A stretch of DNA of 64,000 bases from Crocodylus rhombifer. Its lineage: Eukaryota > Chordata > Crocodylia > Crocodylidae. Every line of letters begins with the position of its first letter. The stretch's first letter is position 1. The stretch is from the NCBI GenBank assembly GCA_038503035.1, contig JAVSML010024702.1, forward strand, positions 310,001 to 374,000. The letters are read 5' to 3'. A program made the position numbers and the translations under genes. The notes beneath the pieces were generated by a model that was not told the origin of the DNA, made no database searches, and worked only from the letters and a program-made list of their open reading frames with translations. Of the stretch, positions 1 to 9,320 are shown one piece after another.

Positions 1-264
1 AACTGTGAAGTAGTTCTTGTTCCTTGTCATGCCAGGGGGCGCTAGGGGAAACAGTGTCTCTCCTTAACCCTTCTGGTCCCCCCTAGTGAGTTTATAGACA
101 GTCACCAGGTCTCCCCTGGGACCTGGGTCTTTTACAACTGTAAAAGTCTTTTACGGTTGTGAAATAAGCACACTTACTAGTTATGTGGCTAATGTGTTTG
201 TCTCTTTAACAGTTAATGATATTAGCCTTCAAGTTACTACAGGTTTTAGTAGCACCAGTAATGT
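1..264. other. Intronic sequence, nothing recognised
   Basis: Probably SCMH1 intron. The one structure I noticed is a short perfect stem, cttttaca-ac-tgtaaaag, at about 129-146, followed by a partial direct repeat. No gene or transposon was recognised. Confidence 0.5.
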
Positions 265-495
265 ATGGGGCAGCTCACAACTCCCAAAGCTGTTTCAAGA
301 TGTATGAAGACAAAGGCATACATCACAGCATTATTCACTTTGGGGATTGTTTGGAAGATTTTCTTTGGTCCCATAGCTACAAAATACTTTTTTAAAGGAA
401 AAACTAGCATCTGTGGAATTTGCCACAGGCTCAGTTGCAAAAGAGGGAGCCCTGGCTTAAAACAAGATGTAATCAATTTTCTATGTAGTATTTGA
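265..495 (+). pseudogene. BED-zinc-finger-like remnant of a hAT transposase (tentative)
   Basis: A 76-codon frame contains TKYFFKGKTSICGICHRLSC followed by KRGSPGLKQDV. This resembles a BED finger: an aromatic K-Y-F start, C-x2-C, then a GS-GL-K block before the His pair. The final His-x-His part is not visible, and the frame stops soon after, so at best it is a broken fragment of a ZBED/hAT-type transposase. Nothing else of a transposase was recognised around it. It could also be a chance frame; a profile search against BED domains would settle it. Confidence 0.35.
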
Positions 496-790
496 TGTAT
501 GTGACCAAACTGAAGGAATCCCATGTCTGAACAGAGATTCGTAATTAATTGTCCTACAGGAGTCCATATATTCATAAAAAACTGAGATTCCTCCTTGGAA
601 GCAAGCACTGTGGGTGCAAGCTGGGGTGTCTGGAGAGCACATGGGACCAGTGACTAGAAGTCAGTTTGACTATTCATGATTTGTATAGCTACGTAGGTGA
701 GTGCTATGAGAGCTACCTAACTAGAGGTCAAATGCATTTGGAAGACCCCTTCCACACAGAAGTTCTGTTGAGTGCCTGATGTCTCCTTCC
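496..790. other. Intronic sequence, nothing recognised
   Basis: Between the BED-like fragment and the hAT MITE I see no coding frame with family resemblance and no terminal repeats. Confidence 0.5.
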
Positions 791-798
791 CTATAAAA

Positions 799-1402
799 CA
801 GGGGTGGGCAAACTATGACCTGAGGACTGGATCTGGCCTGTGGAGGGCCTTTGTCTGGCCTGCGGCAAGTCCCATGGTCCCATCTGGCCCGTGACGTGTT
901 CTGCTGTCCCCTGGGCACACAGGGGCTGGGGCAACTCTGCCACTGGATTGCCTTTCTAGGCAGCACAGGTGGCAGTGGCTCCTTCCGATTGCTGCCATTG
1001 CTGGCCGCAGCCCTGTGGTGCTAGCAGGGACCCACATGCGCGGCCCTGATGCCGGCCCACCCCATGCCTGCTCTGGACTCGGCCCAGTGGAGCAGACCAG
1101 GTCTGGACCAGCTGAAGCCCGTGTGCACAGCTGTGACCCTAAGCTGCCTTGCGCCTGCTCCAGACTCACCCACCCATGTTGAGCAGTCATCAGTACCACG
1201 GGGCTGGAGCCAACAGCAGTGGCAGCAAGAAGGAGCCACCACTCCCTGCTGGGCTGCCGAGAAAGGTGTGGTGGTCAAGGCTGGGGCTGGGCCTGTGTGC
1301 TGTTGGTGGTGGTGCGTGGGCTCTGGGCTGTGTTGACCAGCCTGCAACAGCTCCCTAGAACCGTCTGCATGGCCCATGGGCCCCAGTAATTGCCCACTCC
1401 TG
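799..1402. mobile_element. Non-autonomous hAT element with 8-bp target duplication
   Basis: The element starts caggggtgggcaaac and ends ttgcccactcctg; reverse-complemented, the end reads caggagtgggcaa, so 12 of 13 terminal bases pair. Flanks are ctataaaa (791-798) and ctatgaaa (1403-1410), an 8-bp target duplication with one change, as hAT transposases make. The 604-bp interior is GC-rich with no transposase domain, so movement needed an enzyme in trans. Longer frames inside are composition-driven. Confidence 0.85.
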
Positions 1403-1439
1403 CTATGAAATATATTGAACTCTCTTTCTCAGTGAGAGC

Positions 1440-2328
1440 TGGTAAATTATGGTGTTCGCTCAATTTCCAGTTAAACTAATTTTGGAAACTCTACAAAGCT
1501 ACTGAAAACTGGAGTTCTATGTAGTGAATCATAGGAAAGTAGGGCTAATAGGGCCCCAAGATTCCCATCACCTTCACATGATCCATCATTCATCACAAGA
1601 TCCAAGGCAGATAATCCCCTAGCTGAATCCTCAGCTTTCTGAAACAGAAGGTTGTCCTCCATACAATTTGGGAACTGGCTTGACATTTTAAGTTTGGCTG
1701 CATTATTCTTTTAGCAGATATCCATAAAATTGAACTGCCTCATCAGTACCATCTCATAACTTTTGGATAATTTTGTCATCTCCTTGAAGAGTTCCCCATC
1801 TACCTCTTCTTTTTGATTTTTGTAGTCTGTAGCATATCCCTGCCATTATATCACTACTGTGTCCTTCACCTTTTATTTTAACTCAAATGCACTCTGAGTT
1901 ACTACCTCCTTCCTCCTAATCCAGGGAACAAGTGGATAGATTTTTTTTTTACATGCAAGGCAAGAGCACTACCTTTTCTTCCAACCTTGTCCTTCCAAAA
2001 CAGAGTTTACCTCTCAATGTTGATGTTCCAGTTATAAAAGTTGTCTCACCAAATCTCTGTGATACCAGATCATAGTTCTTTTCACAGGAAATTACTTCCA
2101 GTTCATCTCTGTTTCCCATGCTTATTGTGTTTGTATGCATACATTGGAAGTAGTCTAAATTTTGACTGAGTTGTTTCCCTTTTGCTTCACTTGTTGCTGT
2201 CCTGTGGCTCTCTGGCCCTTTCCAAGTTGAACTCCTGCTTCTTATCCTCTCACCTCTAGATTTTTTAATATGTTGCTCTAGGATATTATTCACTATCCCC
2301 TGTGAAACCTAATTAAAGCCCCATTTAC
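1440..2328 (-). pseudogene. Ancient CR1-type LINE, ORF2 endonuclease part
   Basis: On the - strand the stretch aligns by eye with the endonuclease region of the CR1 at 15.5-18.9 kb. A broken frame (1949-2293) carries YFQCMHTNTISMGNRDELEV followed by an NYDLV block, the usual N-terminus of CR1 ORF2 (T-N-x-R-S-M-x-N-K...E...YD-x-V-x-I-T-E). Equivalents of the GIYYRPP and GDFN blocks lie near 1820-1850 and 1715-1750. Stops and frameshifts are many, so it is old and dead. Its upstream (ORF1) part continues at 3340-3960; the hAT element at 2329-3339 sits between. Confidence 0.75.
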
Positions 2329-3339
2329 TATAGGTGCATTGATACATTGGTTGCCTATAGGATCGGCACTGATAAAAGGAAAATTAACATTATTGGCTTT
2401 TTTGGCCTGTGGAGGGGAAGGGGCATGGGTGGGGGACAGATTGAGGCCCCCACGGTGAGGGAAGGAGTGGGGTTAGGGCCTGGGGGCATTTCCCAGCCAG
2501 GGCAGTGAATGGGACCTGGGGCCCCCAGGGCAGGGAGTGGGATGGAGCTGTGGGTAGCTTGTCTTGGGGTTTTGGGAGAGGGTGTGACTTCTTGCTGCTG
2601 TGGGCACCCATGGGGAGGGCATGTACCCTGACCAGATTTGCGTGTGGAGTGGATGTGGGCTGCTTGCTGTTGGCTCGAGGCTTTCCACTCTGCTGCCTTT
2701 CCCTTCGGAGCCCCATGCCGGCCCTGGCAGGGAGCGGGGAGCATGAGTTGTGCCTCCCATTGCCAGGCAGGCAGGGTATATGTAGCTGACTTGGAGGCCC
2801 CCAGGGCAAAGGCAGCAGAGCGGAGTGCCCCAAGCCTATGGTGAGAAGCCTGCATCCACCCACTCGGCTTGGCTCCAGTTAAAAGCATCCCTGCACTTAA
2901 AAATGGTGGTGGCAGCACTTAAACTTAAGCTCATTCAATGATCTAAAGTAAAGCTCAATCATTCAATGAGCTTTAGTTCAAGTGCCTATGCTGTCATTTT
3001 TAAGTGCCGGGATGCTGATCCCCTGCCTGAGCTGTCCGTGGCTCTGTCCTGCTCCTCAGCCTCAGGTCCTGTTCACCATCTTGGCTGGGCAATGCCCCCA
3101 GGCCCAGTCCCTGCTCCTGCCCCACTCCCTCCCTTACAAAGGGAGCCTCAATCTGCCTCCCCATGCCCCTTCCCTCCCCCATACCACTTCCCCTCCACAG
3201 ACTTACCTGCAGGGAGCTGCTCTGCACATTGCCCAGCTGCATTCCTGTAAATCTTTTATCAGATCAGTATCGGCTGATATAGCTGGTTAATAATCAGCTA
3301 TCAGTATTAGCGAAGAAAATCTTTATCAGTGGACCCCTG
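2329..3339. mobile_element. hAT-type element inserted in the ancient CR1
   Basis: Flanks are ccatttac (2321-2328) and ctatttac (3340-3347), an 8-bp duplication with one difference. The right end reads ...ctttatcagtggacccctg; the left end tataggtgcattgata matches its reverse complement at 11 of 16 positions, so the left terminus is worn. Near the right end is the TATCGGCTGATAT-type palindromic sequence common in reptile hAT MITEs. The interior is GC-rich, has no transposase, and carries a 131-bp hairpin (2885-3015). Confidence 0.7.
2885..3015. repeat. Foldback hairpin, 58-base arms
   Basis: Arms 2885-2942 and 2958-3015 are inverted copies at about 80% identity around a 15-base loop; both outer ends read gcatccc/gggatgc and both inner ends have attcaatgat-like sequence. 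A related hairpin lies in the foldback MITE at 51088-51585, so this is a family module. Confidence 0.8.
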
Positions 3340-3960
3340 CTATTTACTAGGTTGGCCAGACAATGCCCAAAGATTGGGGGTTTTTCACGGTTCTGATTAG
3401 ATGGATCCCATGTCTTGATAGCAGTCCTCCTCCCCAGACCACCTGCCGATTGTGTTAGACAATCCAAAGTCTTCCCATTGATATCTCAGCTTCACATTTG
3501 CTTGCATGATGTGATGGTCCTTGCCTGGGTCCTTACTTTTCACAGGAAGATTGATGTGAATACCACATATGCTTCTCTCTCTTTCATTCTCCTGGCAAAG
3601 CCTTGTAGTCTTCTCTGATATGCTTGGTGTCATTCCTGGCAATAGCAGTGGTACTTATATGAGTGAACAGGAAAGGGTAGTGGTCTGAGGGATAAATGAG
3701 CTCTGGCAGTCTTTCTGTGACACCCTGAATATGTGCTCTAGGCAAACAGCACACCTCCTGGGCCTCCAAATCTGGACAACAAATCAGTGTTTCTTTCCCC
3801 TGCCCAAGGAGGTCATAAACCACTGCTATTTTTCTCTTCCTTCTTGGTGGAGTGGTCTTGAAGGCCCTATCCATGGGGCCCTGCACTTCCTGCTTTCTAG
3901 ATTGCTAATTCCTCTGATCCTTGTCTGCTGTTGTTTTTATTTCCACTATATAGATGATAA
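3340..3960 (-). pseudogene. Ancient CR1-type LINE, ORF1 esterase part
   Basis: On the - strand a frame at 3584-3886 reads PRRKRKIAVVYDLLGQGKE, then CCPDLEAQEVCCLPRAHIQG, then VTERLPELIYPSDHYPFL. This is the SGNH/GDSL-esterase-like domain that CR1-clade LINEs carry in ORF1. The catalytic blocks have decayed: the usual VGDSLLRGTE is VYDLLGQGKE and the usual VGTNDTA is lost. ORF1 lies upstream of the endonuclease at 1440-2328 on the same strand, which is the correct order, so the two pieces are one element split by the hAT at 2329-3339. Confidence 0.75.
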
Positions 3961-4187
3961 AAAAACCAGAAAACAAACAAACATACTTAGATGTTTCCCA
4001 ATTTTCTTCAAATGTAATCATTGTAAAAAAATGTGGATGAGGTAGGCTCCCATATTTGTGTCATAATAGATATTTCCCAAAGACAGAAGAAGGCATAGAC
4101 CTTGCTGCCAGAAGGTGTAGTCTAAATGGACAGAGACCAGTGTCAAGACTGGTGGGTTTGTATGCAAGCAAAGTGGTGAGTTTATTG

Positions 4188-4265
4188 TAGTGATTCTCAC
4201 CCAGGTTAGGACAACACCCTGGGATGTCACCAGATCCTTTAAGGGGTGCCACTGAGGTGTGAGGA
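4188..4265. mobile_element. hAT element, left part (CAGTGGTTCTC family)
   Basis: The left end tagtgattctcaccc is the terminal inverted repeat of a widespread hAT MITE family. Its mate ends at 6661. The stretch aggggtgccactgagg here recurs inverted near the right end (gaggagtgccttga). A CR1 sits in the middle. Outer flanks gtttattg and gcctaatg agree at only 5 of 8 bases, so the target duplication is doubtful. Confidence 0.65.
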
Positions 4266-6480
4266 CATAGATTTCATAGACATTAGGGCTGGAAGGGACC
4301 TCGGCAGATCATCGAGTCCAGCCCCCTGCCCAAAGGGCAGGAAGTCAGCTGGGGTCATAGGATCCCAGCAAGATAAGCATCCAATTTACTCTTGAAGGTG
4401 TTCAATGTAGGTGCTTGAACCACCTCCGCTGGCAGACTGTTCCAGACCTTGGGGGCTCGGACAGTAAAGAAATTCTTCCTTATGTCCAGCCTGAAACGGT
4501 CTTGCAGGAGTTTGTGACCGCTCGACCTCGTCATCCCTTGGGGCGCTCTGGTGAACAGACGTTCCCCCAGATCCTGGTGGTCACCCCTGATAAACTTATA
4601 GGTGGCCATCAGATCACCCCTGAGCCTGTGCTTTTCCAGGCTAAAGAGTCCCATGGCTCTCAGCCTGTCATCGTAAGATCTGTTTTCCTGACCTCTGATC
4701 ATGCGCGTGGCTCTCCTCTGGACTCTCTCAAGCTTCTCCACATCCTTTTTGAATTGTGGAGCCCAAAACTGGACGCAGTACTCCAGCTGTGGCCTCACCA
4801 AGGCCGAGTACAAGGGGAGAATGACGTCCCGGGATTTGCTCGAGAAGCATCTATGGATGCACGCCAGCATTTTGGTCGCTTTACTAGCCGCAGCATCGCA
4901 TTGCAGGCTCATGTTCATCTTGTGGTCAATGATGACCCCCAAGTCTTTTTCTTCTGTAGTGCTAACCAACGTAGCACTGCCAAGCCTATAAGGGTGCTGC
5001 AGGTTTTTCCTCCCAAGGTGGAGAACCTTGCATTTTTCGGTGTTAAACACCATGAGGTTCTCGTCTGCCCATTTGCTGAGCTTGTCCAGGTCAGCCTGGA
5101 TCACCCGCCTATCTTCTGGCGTGGATGCTTTGCCCCAAAGTTTGGTGTCATCGGCGAACTTGGCCAGTCCACTCCTGACTCCAGTGTCCACATCGTTAAT
5201 GAATATGTTGAACAGTATGGGTCCCAGGACAGAGCCTTGAGGGACCCCACTGGTCACAGGGCACCATGATGAGTGACTGCCATCAATCACAACCCTCTGG
5301 GTCCGACCACGAAGCCAATTTCCCAGCCAGCGGATCGTGGTGGAGCCAAGGCCACAACTGGCCAGTTTGGCCAAGAGGTGATCATGGGATACCAGATCAA
5401 AAGCTTTTTTGAAGTCAAGATATATGACATCAATCTCTTCTCCCTTGTCCAGGTGATAGGTCACCTGGTCATAGAGGGAAATGAGATTGGTCAAACAAGA
5501 CCTACCTGCAACAAACCCGTGTTGGCTGTCCCTTAGAATGTTAGCCTGGGCCAGTCCCTCAAGGATGGCCTCCTTAATCAACTTTTCTAAGATCTTCCCC
5601 AGGATAGAAGTCAGGCTAATGGGCCTGTAGTTAGCCGGATCCACTCTCCTCCCTTTCTTGAAGATCGGCACCACATTGGCCTTCTTCCAGTCTTCGGGCA
5701 CTACACCAGAGCGCCAGGAGTTTTCAAAGATCCGTGCCAGAGGCTGGGCTATGACGCTCGCCAGCTCTTTGAGTACCCTGGGGTGCAGGTTGTCAGGGCC
5801 GGCTGACTTGAAGGTATCCAGCTTCTCAAGGTGTTCCTTCACGAGGTCAGCATTGATGGAGGGTAGGGGATTCCCCTCACCCAGATTTCCCTGTCCCATA
5901 GCAGGCATGGGCATCCCGTGTGACTGATGAAAGGCTGACGCAAAGTACCTATTTAATAGGTTGGCTTTTTCCTGGGCGTCAGTTGTCAGTTGCCCCATCT
6001 GGTTCAGCAGGGGTCCAACATTGCCCTTGCTTTTCCTCCGGCTCCCCACGTATCTGAAAAAGGACTTTTTGTTGTCCTTGATGCCTGAAGCTAGTTGGAG
6101 TTCGGTTGCAGCCTTGGCTTTCCTGGTTTGGTCCCTGCAGGACTGGACCAGCGCGGAGTAATCCTCCTTGGAGGTGAATTCTGTCCTCTGTCGGTTGTAG
6201 GCTTTCCTTTTTAGCCACAGTAGGTCCGCTAGGTCTCTGGCGAGCCAGGGGGGCTGCTGTGCCTTCTTGCTGCCTTTTCGCCGTGTTGGAATAGATTTAG
6301 CTTGTGCACTGAGGATCGCTTCCTTGAGAAGCAACCACTCTTCTTGCACTCCCATCTCCCTGGGGTCATGGTCCCTGAGGGCCTGACCGACTAGCCTCTT
6401 GAGCTTGTCAAAGTCGACTTTTCTGAAGTCAAGGACTTCTGTGTTGCTGACTGACTTGCCAGCTTTACATAAGAGATAAG
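4266..6480 (-). mobile_element. Young CR1 LINE, 5'-truncated, long open ORF2
   Basis: The element runs on the - strand from a 5' truncation near 6480 to its 3' tail (atagatttcatagacattag on the + strand) at 4266. It holds ORF2 from the endonuclease-RT linker to the end plus about 90 bases of 3' UTR, and lacks ORF1 and the endonuclease. CpGs are still frequent and the frame is intact, so it is among the youngest repeats here. It inserted into a hAT element (4188-6661). A sister copy lies at 58885-60680. Confidence 0.95.
4355..6355 (-). CDS. CR1 ORF2, reverse transcriptase region, open for 666 codons
   Basis: This is the reverse transcriptase part of a CR1 LINE ORF2 polyprotein. The same frame continues upstream of this Met to about 6470 (VLDFRKVDFDKLKRLV), so the Met is internal and the true start is lost by 5' truncation. 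In order: a linker (residues 1-130), RT fingers with WKKANVVPIFKKGRR and NYRPISLTSILGKILEK, palm with [34 protein letters not shown], the catalytic FADDTKLWG, then the CR1 C-terminal region ([29 protein letters not shown]). Catalytic Asp residues are present. CR1 ORF2 is normally near 900-1000 residues with an N-terminal APE endonuclease, which is missing, so the copy cannot retrotranspose alone. Confidence 0.9.
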   Translation of the reverse strand: MGVQEEWLLLKEAILSAQAKSIPTRRKGSKKAQQPPWLARDLADLLWLKRKAYNRQRTEFTSKEDYSALVQSCRDQTRKAKAATELQLASGIKDNKKSFFRYVGSRRKSKGNVGPLLNQMGQLTTDAQEKANLLNRYFASAFHQSHGMPMPAMGQGNLGEGNPLPSINADLVKEHLEKLDTFKSAGPDNLHPRVLKELASVIAQPLARIFENSWRSGVVPEDWKKANVVPIFKKGRRVDPANYRPISLTSILGKILEKLIKEAILEGLAQANILRDSQHGFVAGRSCLTNLISLYDQVTYHLDKGEEIDVIYLDFKKAFDLVSHDHLLAKLASCGLGSTTIRWLGNWLRGRTQRVVIDGSHSSWCPVTSGVPQGSVLGPILFNIFINDVDTGVRSGLAKFADDTKLWGKASTPEDRRVIQADLDKLSKWADENLMVFNTEKCKVLHLGRKNLQHPYRLGSATLVSTTEEKDLGVIIDHKMNMSLQCDAAASKATKMLACIHRCFSSKSRDVILPLYSALVRPQLEYCVQFWAPQFKKDVEKLERVQRRATRMIRGQENRSYDDRLRAMGLFSLEKHRLRGDLMATYKFIRGDHQDLGERLFTRAPQGMTRSSGHKLLQDRFRLDIRKNFFTVRAPKVWNSLPAEVVQAPTLNTFKSKLDAYLAGIL

Positions 6481-6661
6481 TACAGTCTCAGTCTTGTTCC
6501 TGTCTGGCTTATCCCTGTTGCCCAGCCCCTCTGCAAGGAGATAAGTGCTGTAATATATAAAGTAACTTTTTAAATAGGTGCCAGTCAGTTCACAAAGAGA
6601 TGAAGGAGTGCCTTGAGTCCAGTGAGGAGTGCCTTGAATCCTAAAAGGGTGAGAACCATTG
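6481..6661. mobile_element. hAT element, right part (CAGTGGTTCTC family)
   Basis: The right end ctaaaagggtgagaaccattg is the inverted partner of the left end at 4188. Two tandem copies of gagtgccttga-tcc lie just inside it. The CR1 at 4266-6480 separates the halves. Confidence 0.65.
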
Positions 6662-6963
6662 GCCTAATGCTAGCCATATAGTACATTCCTTAAAAATATA
6701 TTTTAAGCTTTCCTTTTATTTTAAGTTCAACCCATTAAAGTTTTCCCTCTTCTTATTTCTGTCTAACTGGTAGATGAGTAGCATACCTGTGAGAAAATGA
6801 ATTGATTAGCCAGTTTTATGGAGATGTTCTCAAAGAAGTGAGTCCTTGGACAAATGTAAATGAGGAGGGAGTAGAAGGTTAGTGAACTAGATCAAAGAAG
6901 AACATTTCATGCAAAGGGATTTTTTAAGAATGGGAGATACGTTTTTGAGAGAAGTGGCCATAT

Positions 6964-7381
6964 GAGACAGGACTGCCAGGTTGAGGGAAGTGATTATTCC
7001 CCTCTATTCTGCACTGGTGAGGCCACATCTGGAGCATTGTGTCCAGTTTTGGGCTCCTCAGCATAGAAAAGAATGTGGACAAATTGGAGAGAGTCCAAAG
7101 GAGGGCAAGAAAAATGGGTTGGGGGCTGGACCACATGTCTTCTGAGGAGAGGCTGAAGGAACTGGGTTTATTTAGTCTGCAGAAGAGAAGACTTGAGAGG
7201 ATTTAATAGTAGCCTTCAACCACCTGAAGGTTGGTTCCAAAGAGGATGGAGCTAAACTGTTCTCAATGGTGGTAGAAAACTAGGAGCAATGGTCTCAAGT
7301 TGCAGCAAGGGAAGTTTAGGTTGGATATTAGGAAAAGCTTTCTCATTAGGAGGGTGGTGAAGCACTGGAATGGATTACTTT
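6964..7381 (+). mobile_element. CR1 LINE fragment, first part
   Basis: The + strand reads the CR1 ORF2 C-terminal region (ctggtgaggccacatctggagcattgtgtccagttttgggctcc in meaning [15 protein letters not shown] text of the family), followed by the block for [32 protein letters not shown] sequence. Frames are broken. The match stops at 7381, inside the sequence for the last residues, and resumes at 8128 after a 746-bp MITE. Confidence 0.85.
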
Positions 7382-8127
7382 GGGTATGTTTACATGTGCA
7401 AATGGTGCTGGATGGGTTTACTCCAGAGTAATTTACTGACCGGGCCCTGACCAGGACAGTTCCAGGCTGTGTGGGGAAGTCTGCATGTGCAGCCTGGAGC
7501 TTGCTGGGGACTGCCTGAAATGGGACAGTCCCTAGCCAGCTCCAGGCTGCACATGCAGATTTCCCTGTGTAGCCCAGGGATGGCCACGAACTGTCCCAGT
7601 CAGGGGCAGGTCCCATCCATCTCTAGGCTGGGTAGGCAACTCTCCCTGTGCAGGGAACTACCTGCCTTAGCTCTGCCATCGCACAGTGAAGGCTGGGAGA
7701 TTTCTCCTCTCAGCCTCAGCTCTACGATTGTGGAGCGGCGGCAAGGAACAATCTCCCTGCCCCCACTCCACGGTCACAGAGCAGGGGCAGGGAGCTCCCT
7801 GCTGTTGGAACAAGGGGGCATTGTCTCCATCTGGCTCCCGTGGTGGAGCCCACCCCAGCAGCAGGCAACTCCAGGGGGCAGGGAGCTACCTCCCGTTCCC
7901 TGCTGCCCAGCTGATGAGCAAATTTGCTCCCAGTCAGTTGTCTACACGGGCCTTACTGCACAGTAATTATTTGGCAATTAATTCACTATTTGCATTTGCT
8001 GGTAGCAAATTAACTGCTGAGTAGAGCAGATTACTGTGCAGTAAGGGTCTGCATGTGTCAACAGTGACTCTTAATACACAGTACTTTGCTCTATTGCTCA
8101 GTAAAGCATCTTGTGTAGACACATCCC
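7382..8127. mobile_element. MITE with GGGTATGTTTACATGTGCA-type ends, inside a CR1
   Basis: The left end gggtatgtttacatgtgca and the inverted right end gggatgtgtctacacaagatgc are similar. The same terminal type starts the elements at 51088 and 63815. The interior is GC-rich in the middle, and the right third repeats motifs such as ttactgtgcagtaa. It splits a CR1 whose halves join smoothly at ggattac/tagagaggtgg. I could not read a clear target duplication. Confidence 0.75.
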
Positions 8128-8287
8128 TAGAGAGGTGGTGGAATCTCTATCCTTGGAGGTTTTTAAAAGCCCAGCTTGACAAAACTCTGGCTGGAATGAT
8201 CCAGTTGGGGATGGTCCTGCTTTGAACTGGGGGCTGGACTAGATGACTTCCTGAGGTCCCTTCCAACCCTAGTTTTCTATGATTCTA
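8128..8287 (+). mobile_element. CR1 LINE fragment, second part with 3' tail
   Basis: Continues the copy at 6964-7381: the block for gaatctc-atccttgg-aggtttttaaaa and then the CR1 3' UTR (gggctggactagatgacttc, cccttccaaccctag) ending in the tail ttctatgattct. Confidence 0.9.
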
Positions 8288-8649
8288 AAGGCAGCAGTCC
8301 TATTACAGAATTAATAATGAATCATGCAACTGGAATACTTGACAGAAGAGATGAGATTATAAAAGATTTAGGAGTCTCCACTCCAATTGGAAGCTTGCTA
8401 GTGGTCAGATGTAGTGTCACGGTAAGAAATATTGAGAAGAGTGTTGGAGCGATGATGGAAGGGCTGGGACACAAGTTTGTGCTGGTGCCTGCCCTAGAAG
8501 CATTGTAGAACCCTAATGCAGGAGGAGCATGCACATGTGCTACAGCCCTTCCTGGTATAGCTGATCCCAGTACATGCAGGGCAGTTTTACCCTGAAGGCA
8601 GCAGCAGCCAGGTGGGAAGCACTGTTTAAGTTGAGCACAACATTGGTGC

Positions 8650-8721
8650 TCAACTGAGAATATTATCATTTTTTAAACTTGTGAAGGAGTCCTGTGAATC
8701 TGAGAAGTTCGAGAACCACTA
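8650..8721. mobile_element. hAT right end (CAGTGGTTCTC family), partner not found
   Basis: aaggagtcctgtgaatctgag followed by ttcgagaaccacta matches the right end of the family seen at 4188-6661 and 33622-33907. I found no left terminus upstream, so this is a truncated copy or the left end is too diverged. Confidence 0.5.
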
Positions 8722-8729
8722 TACTAAGT

Positions 8730-9320
8730 AGGTACACAGAGAGAGTTAAGTTTTGAATCTAGTAGCAGTCTGAAATTGCAGCATGGAGAGCTTAAAGTGG
8801 GAATGGACTGCATCTGCCAGCCACAGGCAACTCTTATTTTACTTAGGTCCAGCAGTTTCTTGAGTGTGTCATTTTCATTCTGAAATGAGATAACCCTTTG
8901 AGGATGCAGATCCCATCCCTAAGGATAAAGGAAGGTTGCATATTCCAGCTGTAGTTTATCAGGCAGTTAAGCTGTATTATGAGTTGTACTTTTTTCTTTG
9001 AAATGCTAGAAAGGGGATTCCAAAAGAGCACTGCCTCTGACTGTTAAGCAAGTCCCTACTAGCTCTCCTATTTGAAATGTTTTGGGCTCCAGGACAGATC
9101 ACTGCTTGTGTCATGAAATGAAAGTTTTAGAAAGCAGTTAACCTGCAGAAAGTTGCTAGGATTAGAAGGTTGACCCTCCCAGACTGTATACTGAGTGGCC
9201 AGTTTAACCTATACTGAAATTTCCTGAGGCTAAGGCACTGAACTGGGCATCAGAACATCGGGTTTCCTGTGTGACAGCTACAAATATCTTTATGCTTACA
9301 TCTGTGGTCTTTGAATAGAG
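8730..9320. other. Intronic sequence, nothing recognised
   Basis: No family resemblance in any frame and no terminal repeats that I could see. Confidence 0.5.

Noticed and set aside
2355..2918. 187-codon - strand frame and overlapping frames
   Set aside because: They lie inside a GC-rich hAT MITE; low-complexity Pro/Ser/Gly text in several frames at once, with no family likeness.
4415..5269. 284-codon + strand frame
   Set aside because: It is the antisense shadow of the CR1 RT frame at 4355-6355; no likeness of its own.
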